This document shows, one piece after another, positions 18,837-26,470 of a DNA stretch of 64,000 nt. The position numbers and the translations under genes are program-made. Source of the stretch: JACVRW01 sp963835705. Lineage in GTDB: Bacteria; Actinomycetota; Thermoleophilia; Solirubrobacterales; Thermoleophilaceae. Numbering within the stretch: the stretch's first letter is position 1; every line of letters begins with the position of its first letter. The DNA is taken from positions 1-64,000 of the forward strand of contig CAWIGR010000012.1 of the NCBI GenBank assembly GCA_963835705.1, in the 5' to 3' direction. The notes under the pieces were generated by a model. The model was not told the DNA's origin. It made no database searches and saw only the letters and a program-made list of their open reading frames with translations.

Positions 18837-20863
18837 GCCCTCGCTCCCAGTCGCTCCGCGACCGCCCGTCCCTGGGCCGCCACCTTCTCCGGCGTGAAGC
18901 CGAAGTGCTCGTACAGATCCTTCTGCGGCCCCGATGCCCCGAAGCTCGTCATCCCAACCTGGGCGCCGTCGTCGGTGGTCCAGCGCGTCCAGCCGAACGT
19001 CGTGGCGGCCTCCACCGACACACGCGCGCGCACGGACGGCGGGAGCACCGAGTCGCGGTACTCGTCGTCCTGCTCGGCGAAGCGCTCGAGGCAGGGCGCC
19101 GACACCACCCGGGTCGCGATGCCCTCCGCCTCGAGCAGGTCGGCCGCGCCGGTGCAGATGTGCACCTCCGAGCCGGTGCCGATCAGGATCAGGTCCGGGT
19201 CGCCCTCCCTGAACGAGTCCCGCAGCACATACGCGCCGCGGTGGATGGCCTCGTCCGGCACGCCGCTCGGGTTCCAGACCGGCAGGCCCTGGCGGCTGAG
19301 CGCGAGCGCGACCGGCGTGGCCGTCTGCTCGATCGCGAAGCGCCACGCCAGCGCCGTCTCGTTCGCCCCGGCCGGGCGCACCATGTAGAGGTTCGGCACC
19401 GCCCGCAGGTGGGCGAGCTGCTCGATCGGCTGGTGTGTCGGGCCGTCCTCGCCCAGGCCGATCGAGTCGTGCGTGAACACCTGGATCGCCGGCAGGTGCA
19501 TCAGCGCGGCCAGCCGGATCGCTCCCTTCATGTAGTCGGAGAACGTGAAGAAGGTGGAGCCGAAGGCCTTCAGCCCGTGCAGGCAGAGGCCGTTGACGAT
19601 GGCGCCCATGCCGTGCTCGCGCACGCCGTAGTGCACGTTGCGGCCCGAGTAGTCGCCCTTCTCGACGGAGCCGCCGCCGTCGATCAAGGTGAGAGTGGAG
19701 GGCTCGAGGTCGGCCGAGCCGCTCACCAGGTGCGGCACCTGCTCGGCGGCCCACTGGATCACGCTCTGCGAGGCCTTGCGCGTCGCGACCATGCCGCCCT
19801 CGGGCCGGAACTTCGGCACGTCGGCGTCCCAGCCGTCCGGGAGGCGGCCCTCCATGGAGAGCGACAGGGCCTGCCACAGCTCGGGATACGCGGTGCGGTA
19901 GGTGGCGGCGCGCTCCTCCCACTCGGCCTCCGCCTGCGCGCCGCGCTCGCCGGCCGTCGCCTTGAAGTGGGCGAGCACCTCGTCGCGCACGAGGAACTCG
20001 GCGTCGGGATCCCAGCCGTAGGCCTCCTTGGTCAGGCGCACCTCGTCCTCGCCGAGCGGCGAGCCGTGCGCCTTCTCGGTGTCCTGCTTGTTGGGCGAGC
20101 CGTAGCCGATGTGGGTGCGCAGGATGATCAGCGACGGGCGGTCGCGCACCTCGTCCGCGCCGGCGATGGCGAGCTCGATGCGCCCGAGCGCGATGTCCTC
20201 GCCGAGGTCCTGCACGTGCCAGCCGTAGGCCTCGAAGCGCTTCGCCACGTCCTCGCTGTAGGCCATCGACGTCTCGCCGGCCAGCTGGATGTGGTTGTCG
20301 TCGTAGAAGGCGACCAGCTTGCCGAGCCCGAGGTGACCGGCCAGCGAGCAGGCCTCCGAGGCCACGCCCTCCTGCATGTCGCCGTCGCTCGCGACCGTGA
20401 AGGTGCGGTGGTCGATCAGCTCGTGGCCGGGCCGGTTGAAGCGCGCGGCGAGCATCGCCTCGGCGAGCGCCAGGCCCACCGACATCGAGATGCCCTGGCC
20501 GAGCGGGCCGGTGGTGGCCTCGATGCCGGCGGCGTCGCCGCGCTCGGGGTGGCCGGCCGTGGGGCTGCCGAGCTGGCGGAAGCTCTTCAGGTCGTCGAGC
20601 GTGAGGCCGTAGCCCGACAGGTAGAGGCTCGAGTAGAGCAGCATCGAGGCGTGCCCCGCGGAGAGCACGAAGCGGTCGCGGTCGAACCACTCCGCGTTGG
20701 CGGGGTTGTGCTTCATCACCCGCGTGTAGAGCAGGTAGGCGAGCGGGGCCAGCGCCATCGGCGCGCCGGGGTGCCCGGACTTCGCCTTCTCCACCGCGTC
20801 CATCGAGAGCGTCCGGATGGTGTTGATGGCGAGCTCGTCCAGCTGCTCGGTCCCGGTCGTCAT
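18833..20863 (-). CDS. tkt: Transketolase
   Basis: 676 residues, normal for the thiamine-diphosphate enzyme that moves two-carbon units between pentose-phosphate sugars. N-terminal TINTIRTLSMDAVEKAKSGH and GAPMALAPLAYLLY are typical. GDGDMQEG-type ThDP/Mg motif appears as VASDGDMQEGVASEA. The central region contains HDSIGLGEDGPTHQPIEQL, the transketolase signature with the catalytic His/Glu. The C-terminus holds the regulatory domain. The ATG overlaps the stop of the glucokinase gene by the ATGA arrangement at 20,860-20,863. Confidence 0.97.
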   Translation of the reverse strand: MTTGTEQLDELAINTIRTLSMDAVEKAKSGHPGAPMALAPLAYLLYTRVMKHNPANAEWFDRDRFVLSAGHASMLLYSSLYLSGYGLTLDDLKSFRQLGSPTAGHPERGDAAGIEATTGPLGQGISMSVGLALAEAMLAARFNRPGHELIDHRTFTVASDGDMQEGVASEACSLAGHLGLGKLVAFYDDNHIQLAGETSMAYSEDVAKRFEAYGWHVQDLGEDIALGRIELAIAGADEVRDRPSLIILRTHIGYGSPNKQDTEKAHGSPLGEDEVRLTKEAYGWDPDAEFLVRDEVLAHFKATAGERGAQAEAEWEERAATYRTAYPELWQALSLSMEGRLPDGWDADVPKFRPEGGMVATRKASQSVIQWAAEQVPHLVSGSADLEPSTLTLIDGGGSVEKGDYSGRNVHYGVREHGMGAIVNGLCLHGLKAFGSTFFTFSDYMKGAIRLAALMHLPAIQVFTHDSIGLGEDGPTHQPIEQLAHLRAVPNLYMVRPAGANETALAWRFAIEQTATPVALALSRQGLPVWNPSGVPDEAIHRGAYVLRDSFREGDPDLILIGTGSEVHICTGAADLLEAEGIATRVVSAPCLERFAEQDDEYRDSVLPPSVRARVSVEAATTFGWTRWTTDDGAQVGMTSFGASGPQKDLYEHFGFTPEKVAAQGRAVAERLGARA

Positions 20864-21834
20864 TCAGCCCTTTCGGTCGCGGAGGTGTGGGACATCGCAG
20901 TATCCCGATCGCGTTCCTGCGCCGCCAGCACGGCTGCTCCTATCACGCCGGCGTGGGCGCCGCCCTCCGCGAGCGCGATCGTCGTGCGCCGCCAGAGGGC
21001 CGGCAGCGCCCTGGCCTGCGCCTCCTGCATGGCGCGGTCGAGGAACAGGCCGCTCGCCCTCGACAGGCCGCCGCCGAGCGCGAGGCGGTCGGGCTCGAAC
21101 ACATTCACGTAGCCGGCCAGCGCGATGCCGAGCATCCGCGCGAAGTTCTCGAAGATGAGGAGGGCGTCGGGATCGCCCGCCTCGGCCGCCCCCACGAGCT
21201 CGTGGCCAGACACGCGCCCGTCCGCGCCGATGCACCCCGCGAGCCGGCTGTCGGGGCGGTCGGCGGCCATCTCCGTGGCGTCGCGCTCGAGCGCCTGGCC
21301 GGAGCAGTAGGCCTCGACGCAGCCGCGGTTGGGGCAGTTGCCGGGACAGGGCGGCCCGTCGGCGTTGAGCGTGAAGTGCCCCAGCTCGGCGCCGAGGCCG
21401 TGGGAGCCGCGGAAGGTCTTCCCCCCGATCACGACGCCGCCGCCGACCCCCGTGCCGAGCGTGAGCATCACCAGGTTGTCCTCGCCGAGGATGTGGGCCT
21501 CGGCGAGGGCGGCGCAGTTCGCGTCGTTGTCCACCACCACGGGCACCCCGAAGCGGCGGCCGAGCTCGGCGCGCAGCGGCACGCCGGTGAGCGGGATGTT
21601 CACGCTCGTCTCGACCGTGCCCGTGGCGTACTCGATCTGCGACGGGACGCCCACGCCGATCGCGTCGGGTTGCCCGACCCGCCCGACCAGGAGCCGCACC
21701 GCCTCCTCGAGCCCGTCGAGCAGCGCCGACGTGCTGTCGAGGACCGTGGGGCACTCGATCGAGTCCCGAACCGAGACTCCGTCGACCGCCGCGACCGCGA
21801 CCTTGGTGCCGCCGACGTCCACGCCCAGGACCAC
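20860..21834 (-). CDS. glk: ROK family glucokinase
   Basis: 324 residues. Phosphorylates glucose to glucose 6-phosphate, feeding the operon downstream. MVLGVDVGGTKVAVAAVD is the phosphate-1 loop. VPVVVDNDANCAALAEA carries the catalytic Asp (DND). TLGTGVGGGVVIGGK is the phosphate-2 loop. AELGHFTLNADGPPCPGN starts the ROK zinc site, here CPGNCPNRGCVEAYC, a Cys-rich form of CxCGxxGCxE. First gene of the minus-strand sugar operon. Glucokinase rather than a regulator is favoured because there is no HTH domain. Confidence 0.92.
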   Translation of the reverse strand: MVLGVDVGGTKVAVAAVDGVSVRDSIECPTVLDSTSALLDGLEEAVRLLVGRVGQPDAIGVGVPSQIEYATGTVETSVNIPLTGVPLRAELGRRFGVPVVVDNDANCAALAEAHILGEDNLVMLTLGTGVGGGVVIGGKTFRGSHGLGAELGHFTLNADGPPCPGNCPNRGCVEAYCSGQALERDATEMAADRPDSRLAGCIGADGRVSGHELVGAAEAGDPDALLIFENFARMLGIALAGYVNVFEPDRLALGGGLSRASGLFLDRAMQEAQARALPALWRRTTIALAEGGAHAGVIGAAVLAAQERDRDTAMSHTSATERAE

Positions 21835-21993
21835 GACCGCAACGCTATCGGTCGGAAGGCGCCGGATCTCGACCGAGTGTCGTCGATCGTGGCCCTATAC
21901 GGGCCACAGGACGCGACACTTCACGCGACCGAGTCAAGCCGGGCTGAACCTGAAGGTTGGGGAGACGACCGCGGACTCGGGGACAATCGACCA
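21835..21993. promoter_or_regulatory. Divergent promoter region between the two ROK genes, with an inverted repeat
   Basis: 159 bases drive the glk operon leftward and the second ROK gene rightward. A perfect inverted repeat GTGGCCC-TATAC-GGGCCAC spans 21,889-21,907. Its 5-base AT-rich centre and position fit an operator for a regulator of both directions, but it could also form a small hairpin. Confidence 0.5.
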
Positions 21994-22986
21994 ATGAGCC
22001 CCTCTCGGCGGCGCATCGTCGGCGGCCTCGACCTCGGTGGCACCAAGATCCAGGCGGTGCTGCTGGACGGGCGCCGCAACGTCATCGCCGAGATGCGCCG
22101 CCCGACGCCTCGCGATGGCGGGCCGCCCGCGGTCGTGGAGGCGCTCGCCGGGGCGCTGTTCGACGTCTGCGAGGAGGCCGGCGTCGAGACCCGGGAGCTG
22201 ACCGGCGTCGGGGTCGGCTCGCCCGGCGCCATCGACGGGCGCCGCGGCGTCGTCACCGGCGCCCGCAACCTGCCCGGGGAGGGCGCGGCGATCAAGATGA
22301 CGGCGGGCCTGCGGGAGATCACCGGCACGCGCGCGTACGTGGAGAACGACGTGACCGTGGGGGTCTGGGCGGAGTACGCGCTCGGGGCGGCGCAGCGCTC
22401 GAAGTCCCTGCTTGGGGTGTGGTGGGGCACGGGCGTGGGCGGCGGCATCGTGCTCCGCGGCAAGACGTGGGAGGGCCGGGGCGCCGCGGCCGAGCTGGGC
22501 CACGTCGTCGTGAAGATCGGTGGCGCGCGCTGCACCTGCGGGCGCCGCGGCTGCCTCGAGGCCTACGCGGGACGCGGCTCGATGGAGATCCGCGCCCGGG
22601 AGATGCACGACCGCGGCCACAAGACCGACCTCTTCAAGATCATGGAGAAGCGCGGCCGCACCCGGCTCCAGTCCGGTGTCTGGGAGCGCGCGCTCGAGCA
22701 GGGCGATCCCATGGCGGTCGAGCTGATCGACCGCGCGGTGGAGGCGCTCGGCGCCGGCGTGGGCTCGGCCGTGAACCTGCTCGACGTGGAGACCGTGGTG
22801 ATCGGCGGCGGGCTCGGCACCCGCCTGGGCGAGCCCTACGTGGAGCGCATCCGAGAGGCGATGATGCCGCACCTGTTCGTGGACGACCGCCCGCCGGCGG
22901 TGCGCCTCGCGGCGCTCGGCGACCTCGGCGGCGCCATCGGCGCGGCCCTGCTCGTGCCGAGGACCGCCGCGGCGCGCACCACCTGA
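21994..22986 (+). CDS. ROK family protein (sugar kinase), second paralogue
   Basis: 330 residues. GGLDLGGTKIQAVLLDGR is the ATP loop; YVENDVTVGVWAEYALG has the catalytic Asp in the ENDV context; WWGTGVGGGIVLRGK is the second phosphate loop. The zinc motif ARCTCGRRGCLEAYAGRGS is canonical. No N-terminal HTH, so a kinase, probably for glucose or a related sugar, is favoured over a repressor. It is divergent from glk with 159 bases between starts, and two bases upstream of the ZIP-like gene. Confidence 0.88.
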   Translation: MSPSRRRIVGGLDLGGTKIQAVLLDGRRNVIAEMRRPTPRDGGPPAVVEALAGALFDVCEEAGVETRELTGVGVGSPGAIDGRRGVVTGARNLPGEGAAIKMTAGLREITGTRAYVENDVTVGVWAEYALGAAQRSKSLLGVWWGTGVGGGIVLRGKTWEGRGAAAELGHVVVKIGGARCTCGRRGCLEAYAGRGSMEIRAREMHDRGHKTDLFKIMEKRGRTRLQSGVWERALEQGDPMAVELIDRAVEALGAGVGSAVNLLDVETVVIGGGLGTRLGEPYVERIREAMMPHLFVDDRPPAVRLAALGDLGGAIGAALLVPRTAAARTT

Positions 22987-22987
22987 G

Positions 22988-23758
22988 GTGCCGAACCTCG
23001 GGCCCTCGATCGGATGGGGCCTGGTCGTGGCGGCCAGCCTGCTCGCCGGAGCGCTCGTGGCGGCGCGGCTCCGCCTGCCGGAGCGCGTGGCGGCGACGCT
23101 CACGGCGTTCGGAGGCGGGGTGCTGCTGGCCGCGGTGGCGCTCGAGCTGGTGCCCGACGCGGACGCCGAGGCCGGCACGGCGCTGACGACGCTGGGCCTG
23201 GTGGCGGGCACGCTCGTGTACGTCGGCGCCGACGCCTGGCTCTCGCGCCGCGAGTCGGGGCAGGAGATGCGGCGCGCCATGCACGCGGCGGCCGCGGGCC
23301 GCGCCGGCCCGGCCGAGGAGATGATGCGAAGCGAGAGCGCGCGCGGGCTCTCGATCGCCGCGGGCCTGACCATCGACGGCGTGCCCGAGTCGCTCGCCCT
23401 CGGGCTCACGATCGCGGGGGACGAGCTGGGCGTGGCCCTCCTGGCCGGCATCGTGATCGGCAACGTTGTCGAGTCCTACGGCGCGGCGCAGCCGATCATC
23501 GCCGGCGGGCGCACGCCAGGGTTCGCGATCCGGGTGCTCGGCGGGATCGGGCTGGCGCTTGCGCTGGCCACCGTGCTCGGCGGCACGGTGCTCGCGGACG
23601 CCAGCCCCGAGTTCATCGGCACCGCCCAGGCGGTCGCCGCCGGAGCGGTGCTGGCCGTGGTCACCATCGCGGTGATCCCGCACGCCTTCGACGAGGTGAG
23701 CCGGCGGGTGGCCGTCGCCTTGGTGGGCGGCTTCGTGCTGGGCTACTTGCTCAGCTGA
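22988..23758 (+). CDS. ZIP-family-like membrane transporter
   Basis: 256 residues from a GTG start two bases after the ROK stop. About seven or eight membrane segments are predicted by eye, with a cytoplasmic loop near residues 85-115. The region GLSIAAGLTIDGVPESLALG aligns with the ZIP signature, but the metal-binding His of HxxPE is replaced by Asp (DGVPE). Glu is retained, and GIVIGNVVESYGAAQPI follows. The family moves divalent metals such as zinc or manganese; with the His lost, the substrate is uncertain. Its 3' end overlaps the convergent tatA gene by 16 bases. Confidence 0.72.
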   Translation: MPNLGPSIGWGLVVAASLLAGALVAARLRLPERVAATLTAFGGGVLLAAVALELVPDADAEAGTALTTLGLVAGTLVYVGADAWLSRRESGQEMRRAMHAAAAGRAGPAEEMMRSESARGLSIAAGLTIDGVPESLALGLTIAGDELGVALLAGIVIGNVVESYGAAQPIIAGGRTPGFAIRVLGGIGLALALATVLGGTVLADASPEFIGTAQAVAAGAVLAVVTIAVIPHAFDEVSRRVAVALVGGFVLGYLLS

Positions 23759-23904
23759 TCGGGCTCGTCCCGGCCGGCCACGGAGTCCTTGAAGCTCCGC
23801 ATCCCCCCGCCGAGCGACTTGCCCAGCTCGGGCAGCCGCTTCGGACCGAAGATCAGCAGCGCCACCACCAGCACGATGACCAGCTCCAGCGGGCCGGGCA
23901 TCAT
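23743..23904 (-). CDS. tatA: Twin-arginine translocase subunit TatA
   Basis: A 53-residue protein. TatA forms the protein-conducting pore for folded Tat substrates. An N-terminal helix (LELVIVLVVALLIFGPKRLP) with the FGPKRLPELG hinge is diagnostic, followed by an amphipathic helix (GKSLGGGMRSFKDSV) and a short charged tail. The ATG overlaps the stop of the ferritin-like gene upstream (ATGA), so it is co-translated with it. Short for TatA but within the TatA/E range. It overlaps the convergent ZIP-like gene by 16 bases. Confidence 0.9.
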   Translation of the reverse strand: MMPGPLELVIVLVVALLIFGPKRLPELGKSLGGGMRSFKDSVAGRDEPDQLSK

Positions 23905-24503
23905 GACTTCACGAACGGCTTGACGGCGGCGAGCACCTGCTGCATGTCGAGCGTCATGTCGAAGCCGCCGTCGCTGATCGGGACGCCGTTCAGCGAGCGG
24001 ATCGCCGCCGCGTGGCGGGCCTCCACTTGCACGATGCTCCCGGCGGCGCCCAGCACCTCGGTGGACTCGATCGCCGGGGCCGCGCCGTTGTAGGCGCTCA
24101 CGCCGGTGTCCTCGAGCGTCTGCGCGAGCTTCAGGAAGCTCATCTCGCTCGCGAAGGCGTCGCCGAAGTCGACGCCGGGGGCCTTGACGGGCGTGCCGCC
24201 GAGGTCCTCGATCGTCTGCGTGAGGGCGTCCACGTGCTCGGCCTCGTTGTCGCGAATCTCCGTGGCGAGGCTCTTCACGTCGCCCGACAGGCCGCCCACC
24301 TGCTTGAGCGCCTCTGTGTAGTAGGCGGTCTCGAGGTACTCGAGGGTCAGCGCGAAGTTGAGGATCTCCACGTCGCCGCCGCCCTCCTGCGCGATCGCCT
24401 CACGGACGAATGGGCCGACTGCGCCGGCGCCGTAGACCGCGCCCGCGGCCAGCGCGCCTCGCGCGATGAAGGCCTGTCTTGTGACTGGTTGTACGTCGAG
24501 CAT
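23901..24503 (-). CDS. Exported ferritin-like domain protein
   Basis: 200 residues. The N-terminus (RQAFIARGALAAGAVYGAG) resembles a Tat-type signal with only a single Arg, ending before EGGGDVEIL. The mature part is a four-helix ferritin-like domain (PF13668 type): LNFALTLEYLETAYY, IRDNEAEHVDAL and VEARHAAAIRSL, providing Glu/His candidates for a di-metal site. It follows a paralogue by 26 bases and overlaps tatA. Export and iron or redox binding are inferred; the substrate is unknown. Confidence 0.8.
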   Translation of the reverse strand: MLDVQPVTRQAFIARGALAAGAVYGAGAVGPFVREAIAQEGGGDVEILNFALTLEYLETAYYTEALKQVGGLSGDVKSLATEIRDNEAEHVDALTQTIEDLGGTPVKAPGVDFGDAFASEMSFLKLAQTLEDTGVSAYNGAAPAIESTEVLGAAGSIVQVEARHAAAIRSLNGVPISDGGFDMTLDMQQVLAAVKPFVKS

Positions 24504-24529
24504 GCTTGAAGCTCCTTTCGTTCCGTCGC

Positions 24530-25219
24530 TCAGGCGAGGAACGGCTTGACCTGCGGCAGGACCTCCTCCATCGAGGCCGGCTTTGCGAAGGCGCCGTCGG
24601 GGACGATGGTCTTGCCGACGACCTGGTTGAGCGCGGCCGCGTGGCGGCCCTCGACCGAGTGGATCGCGAGCGCCGCGGCGAGGATCTCCTTGGACTGGAT
24701 CCGGCCGGCCTGGCCCAGGTAGGCGGCCGCGCCGAGGTTCTCGACCGTCGCCGCGGTCTCGAGCACCATGTCCGGGCCGCCCTCGAGCACCGCGTCGAAG
24801 TTCGTCATCGGCTTCTCCGGGGTGCCGCCGAGCTTCTTCACCGTCGCCGTCAGGGCGTCGACGTGCTCCTGCTCGTTGTCGCGGATCATCATCGCGGTCT
24901 CCGCGAGCGCCTTGTCGGTGATCACGCCCGCGTCGATCACGGCGTTGTAGAAGTCGGTCTCGAGGTGCTCGAGGGTGAGCGCGTACTGGACGATCTCCAG
25001 GTCGCCGCCGCCCGCCATCTCACGCTCCGTCTGGGTCTGCGACCCGCTGCCGCCGGTGCCCTCGTCATCTTCGTCGCCACAGGCGGCGACGAAGATCGCG
25101 AGTGCGCCGGCTGCGCCGGCGCCTCCCATCATGCGCAGGAACCGGCTGCGCGACGAGGGGTCGTCGGCGAGCTCGCGCAACGCGCCGCGTTCTGTGTTCT
25201 CTCCTGCCGTCGGTTTCAT
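24530..25219 (-). CDS. Ferritin-like lipoprotein with Tat-like signal
   Basis: 229 residues from the ATG at 25219. The signal region SRSRFLRMMGGAGAAGALAI ends in FVAAC (lipobox), so the protein is probably a lipoprotein. A Gly/Ser/Thr linker precedes the ferritin-like domain: VQYALTLEHLETDFY, MIRDNEQEHVDALTAT and HSVEGRHAAALNQ. It is paralogous to the next gene. The two form a unit with tatA downstream. An in-frame extension upstream to 25261 exists but is less likely. Confidence 0.78.
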   Translation of the reverse strand: MKPTAGENTERGALRELADDPSSRSRFLRMMGGAGAAGALAIFVAACGDEDDEGTGGSGSQTQTEREMAGGGDLEIVQYALTLEHLETDFYNAVIDAGVITDKALAETAMMIRDNEQEHVDALTATVKKLGGTPEKPMTNFDAVLEGGPDMVLETAATVENLGAAAYLGQAGRIQSKEILAAALAIHSVEGRHAAALNQVVGKTIVPDGAFAKPASMEEVLPQVKPFLA

Positions 25220-25269
25220 GCACGGTACTGCGGGCCCCCGCGCCGGGCGGATCAACGGCAACGCGCCAT

Positions 25270-25440
25270 CAGGCCTCAGCCGACGAGCCCGCGCGAGCGA
25301 AGGTCCGCGAGTGTCGAGCGTGGTGCGCGCCTCGAACCCGAGCAGCCGGTGAGCGCGCGTGACGTTTGCGAAGCAGTAGCGGATGTCGCCTGAGCGGTAC
25401 TCGCCGCTCAGCTCAGGCTCCAGGCCGCGGGCTCGGGAGC
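25270..25440 (-). pseudogene. Remnant of an NAD-dependent sugar epimerase/dehydratase C-terminus
   Basis: The minus strand reads LSGEYRSGDIRYCFANVTRA followed by HRLLGFEARTTLD, closely matching the end of GalE/RmlB-type epimerases (GxYRxGDIRHxxAD...A..LLGFxP). No start, Rossmann domain or catalytic YxxxK is present upstream; a different small gene begins about 30 bases away. It therefore looks like a degraded leftover in the gap between two gene groups. It would otherwise be a 247-base gap with no gene. Confidence 0.5.
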
Positions 25441-25466
25441 GATCTTCGCGCTGCGGCTGCCGCGCC

Positions 25467-25697
25467 TCAGGCGGGCAGCATCGAGACGATCCGCTGGATC
25501 CGCTGGAGCATCTGGTTGCTCGGGAAGCGCGTGCTCTCCACCTTCTCCATCAGCGCCTCCAGGTACTCCACGAGCTGGTCGGGCTTGCGCAGCGACGCCT
25601 CGAGCATGTCCATGTGGTTCAGGCTCGGATAGGGGTCGGACTTGACCCTCTCGAGCAGCAGCTGGACGAAGCGTTCCTGGATCGTGTCGTCGGCCAC
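25467..25697 (-). CDS. Small conserved-looking cytoplasmic protein
   Basis: A 76-residue protein from GTG at 25697, helical and charged: DDTIQERFVQLLLERVKSDP then NHMDMLEASLRKPDQLVEYL and ending RIQRIVSMLPA. Acid and base residues are balanced and there is no signal or membrane helix. It lies 41 bases downstream of the Abi-alpha-like gene and probably shares its transcript. I do not recognise the family; it may mediate protein-protein contacts. Confidence 0.6.
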   Translation of the reverse strand: MADDTIQERFVQLLLERVKSDPYPSLNHMDMLEASLRKPDQLVEYLEALMEKVESTRFPSNQMLQRIQRIVSMLPA

Positions 25698-25738
25698 GAC
25701 TCCTTCCTGCCCGGTATGCGGCCCGGCAAACGCGTCAG

Positions 25739-26470
25739 CTAGGTCAGCGGCAGGCAGATCCGGCAGAAGTCCTTGCCGAACGGAGTGAGGCTGATCGAGC
25801 GGCGCACCGTCTTGGCGCGGCCACCGGAGCGCTTGGCCTCGATCACGTCGGGCTGGGCCTCCAGGACCTGGTAGTCGGTGGGGTCCTCGAGCGGTTCGCG
25901 CGAGAACCAGATCAGGCCGAGCCGGTAGAGGTTGTTGAGGTAGGCGGGCACCCGGTCGAGATACCGGCAGCCGGCCTCGGCCCCGATCATGTTGAGGCCG
26001 GGCGCCACCATCTCCGACCCGATCCCGAGCGCCTTTCCCGCGCGCACGTCCACCGCCGGCTGCGGGCCGCGGGTGACGAGCAGCCGCAGGATGCGGGCCT
26101 CGTCCGGCGCGAGCTGGCTCAGGATCCGCTCGTAGGCGGGGTGGAACTCCTCCTCGTGTTCCACGTCGGCCGAGAGCTCGAGCAGCTCGGCGCCGCGGTC
26201 GCGCAGGGAGCGCGGCCGGGTCGCCTCGCTCTCTCCGGGCGGCGGCGAGGGCACCACCTCGGCCGTCTCCTCCGGCGGCCGAGTCCCGTTCTGGGACGTC
26301 AGCTCGACCCCGATCAGCCCGGCGCCCGCCCGCAGCGAGGTCTCCGCCGCCCACCGCGCGCTGCGCAGCCCGGTCCCGATCGCGAGCCGGGCCAGCGCCG
26401 GCGCGGTCTCGAGGAGCCCGCCCTCGTCGCGCTCCTCGCCCTCGAGCTCGCTGTCGCGTTCCTCGCTCAC
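25739..26470 (-). CDS. Abi-alpha-like (DUF4393) protein
   Basis: 243 residues from GTG at 26470, overlapping the DUF445 stop (GTGTGA). Residues ~15-60 are Ala-rich helices; the centre has EEEFHPAYERILSQLAPDEA, then ARILRLLVTRGPQPAVDVR, and the C-terminal half contains AGCRYLDRVPAYLNNLYRLG and LTPFGKDFC. This pattern is that of the Abi-alpha family, named for an abortive-infection protein. The actual function in actinobacteria is not known. Pairing with DUF445 suggests a membrane-linked role. Confidence 0.65.
   Translation of the reverse strand: MSEERDSELEGEERDEGGLLETAPALARLAIGTGLRSARWAAETSLRAGAGLIGVELTSQNGTRPPEETAEVVPSPPPGESEATRPRSLRDRGAELLELSADVEHEEEFHPAYERILSQLAPDEARILRLLVTRGPQPAVDVRAGKALGIGSEMVAPGLNMIGAEAGCRYLDRVPAYLNNLYRLGLIWFSREPLEDPTDYQVLEAQPDVIEAKRSGGRAKTVRRSISLTPFGKDFCRICLPLT

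Noticed and set aside
16710..19388. An 892-codon open frame on the plus strand opposite tal/pgi and tkt
   Set aside because: Antisense shadow of two well-supported enzymes; no recognisable domain.
18905..21112. A 735-codon open frame on the plus strand opposite tkt and glk
   Set aside because: Shadow frame, biased composition, no start signal, crosses gene borders.
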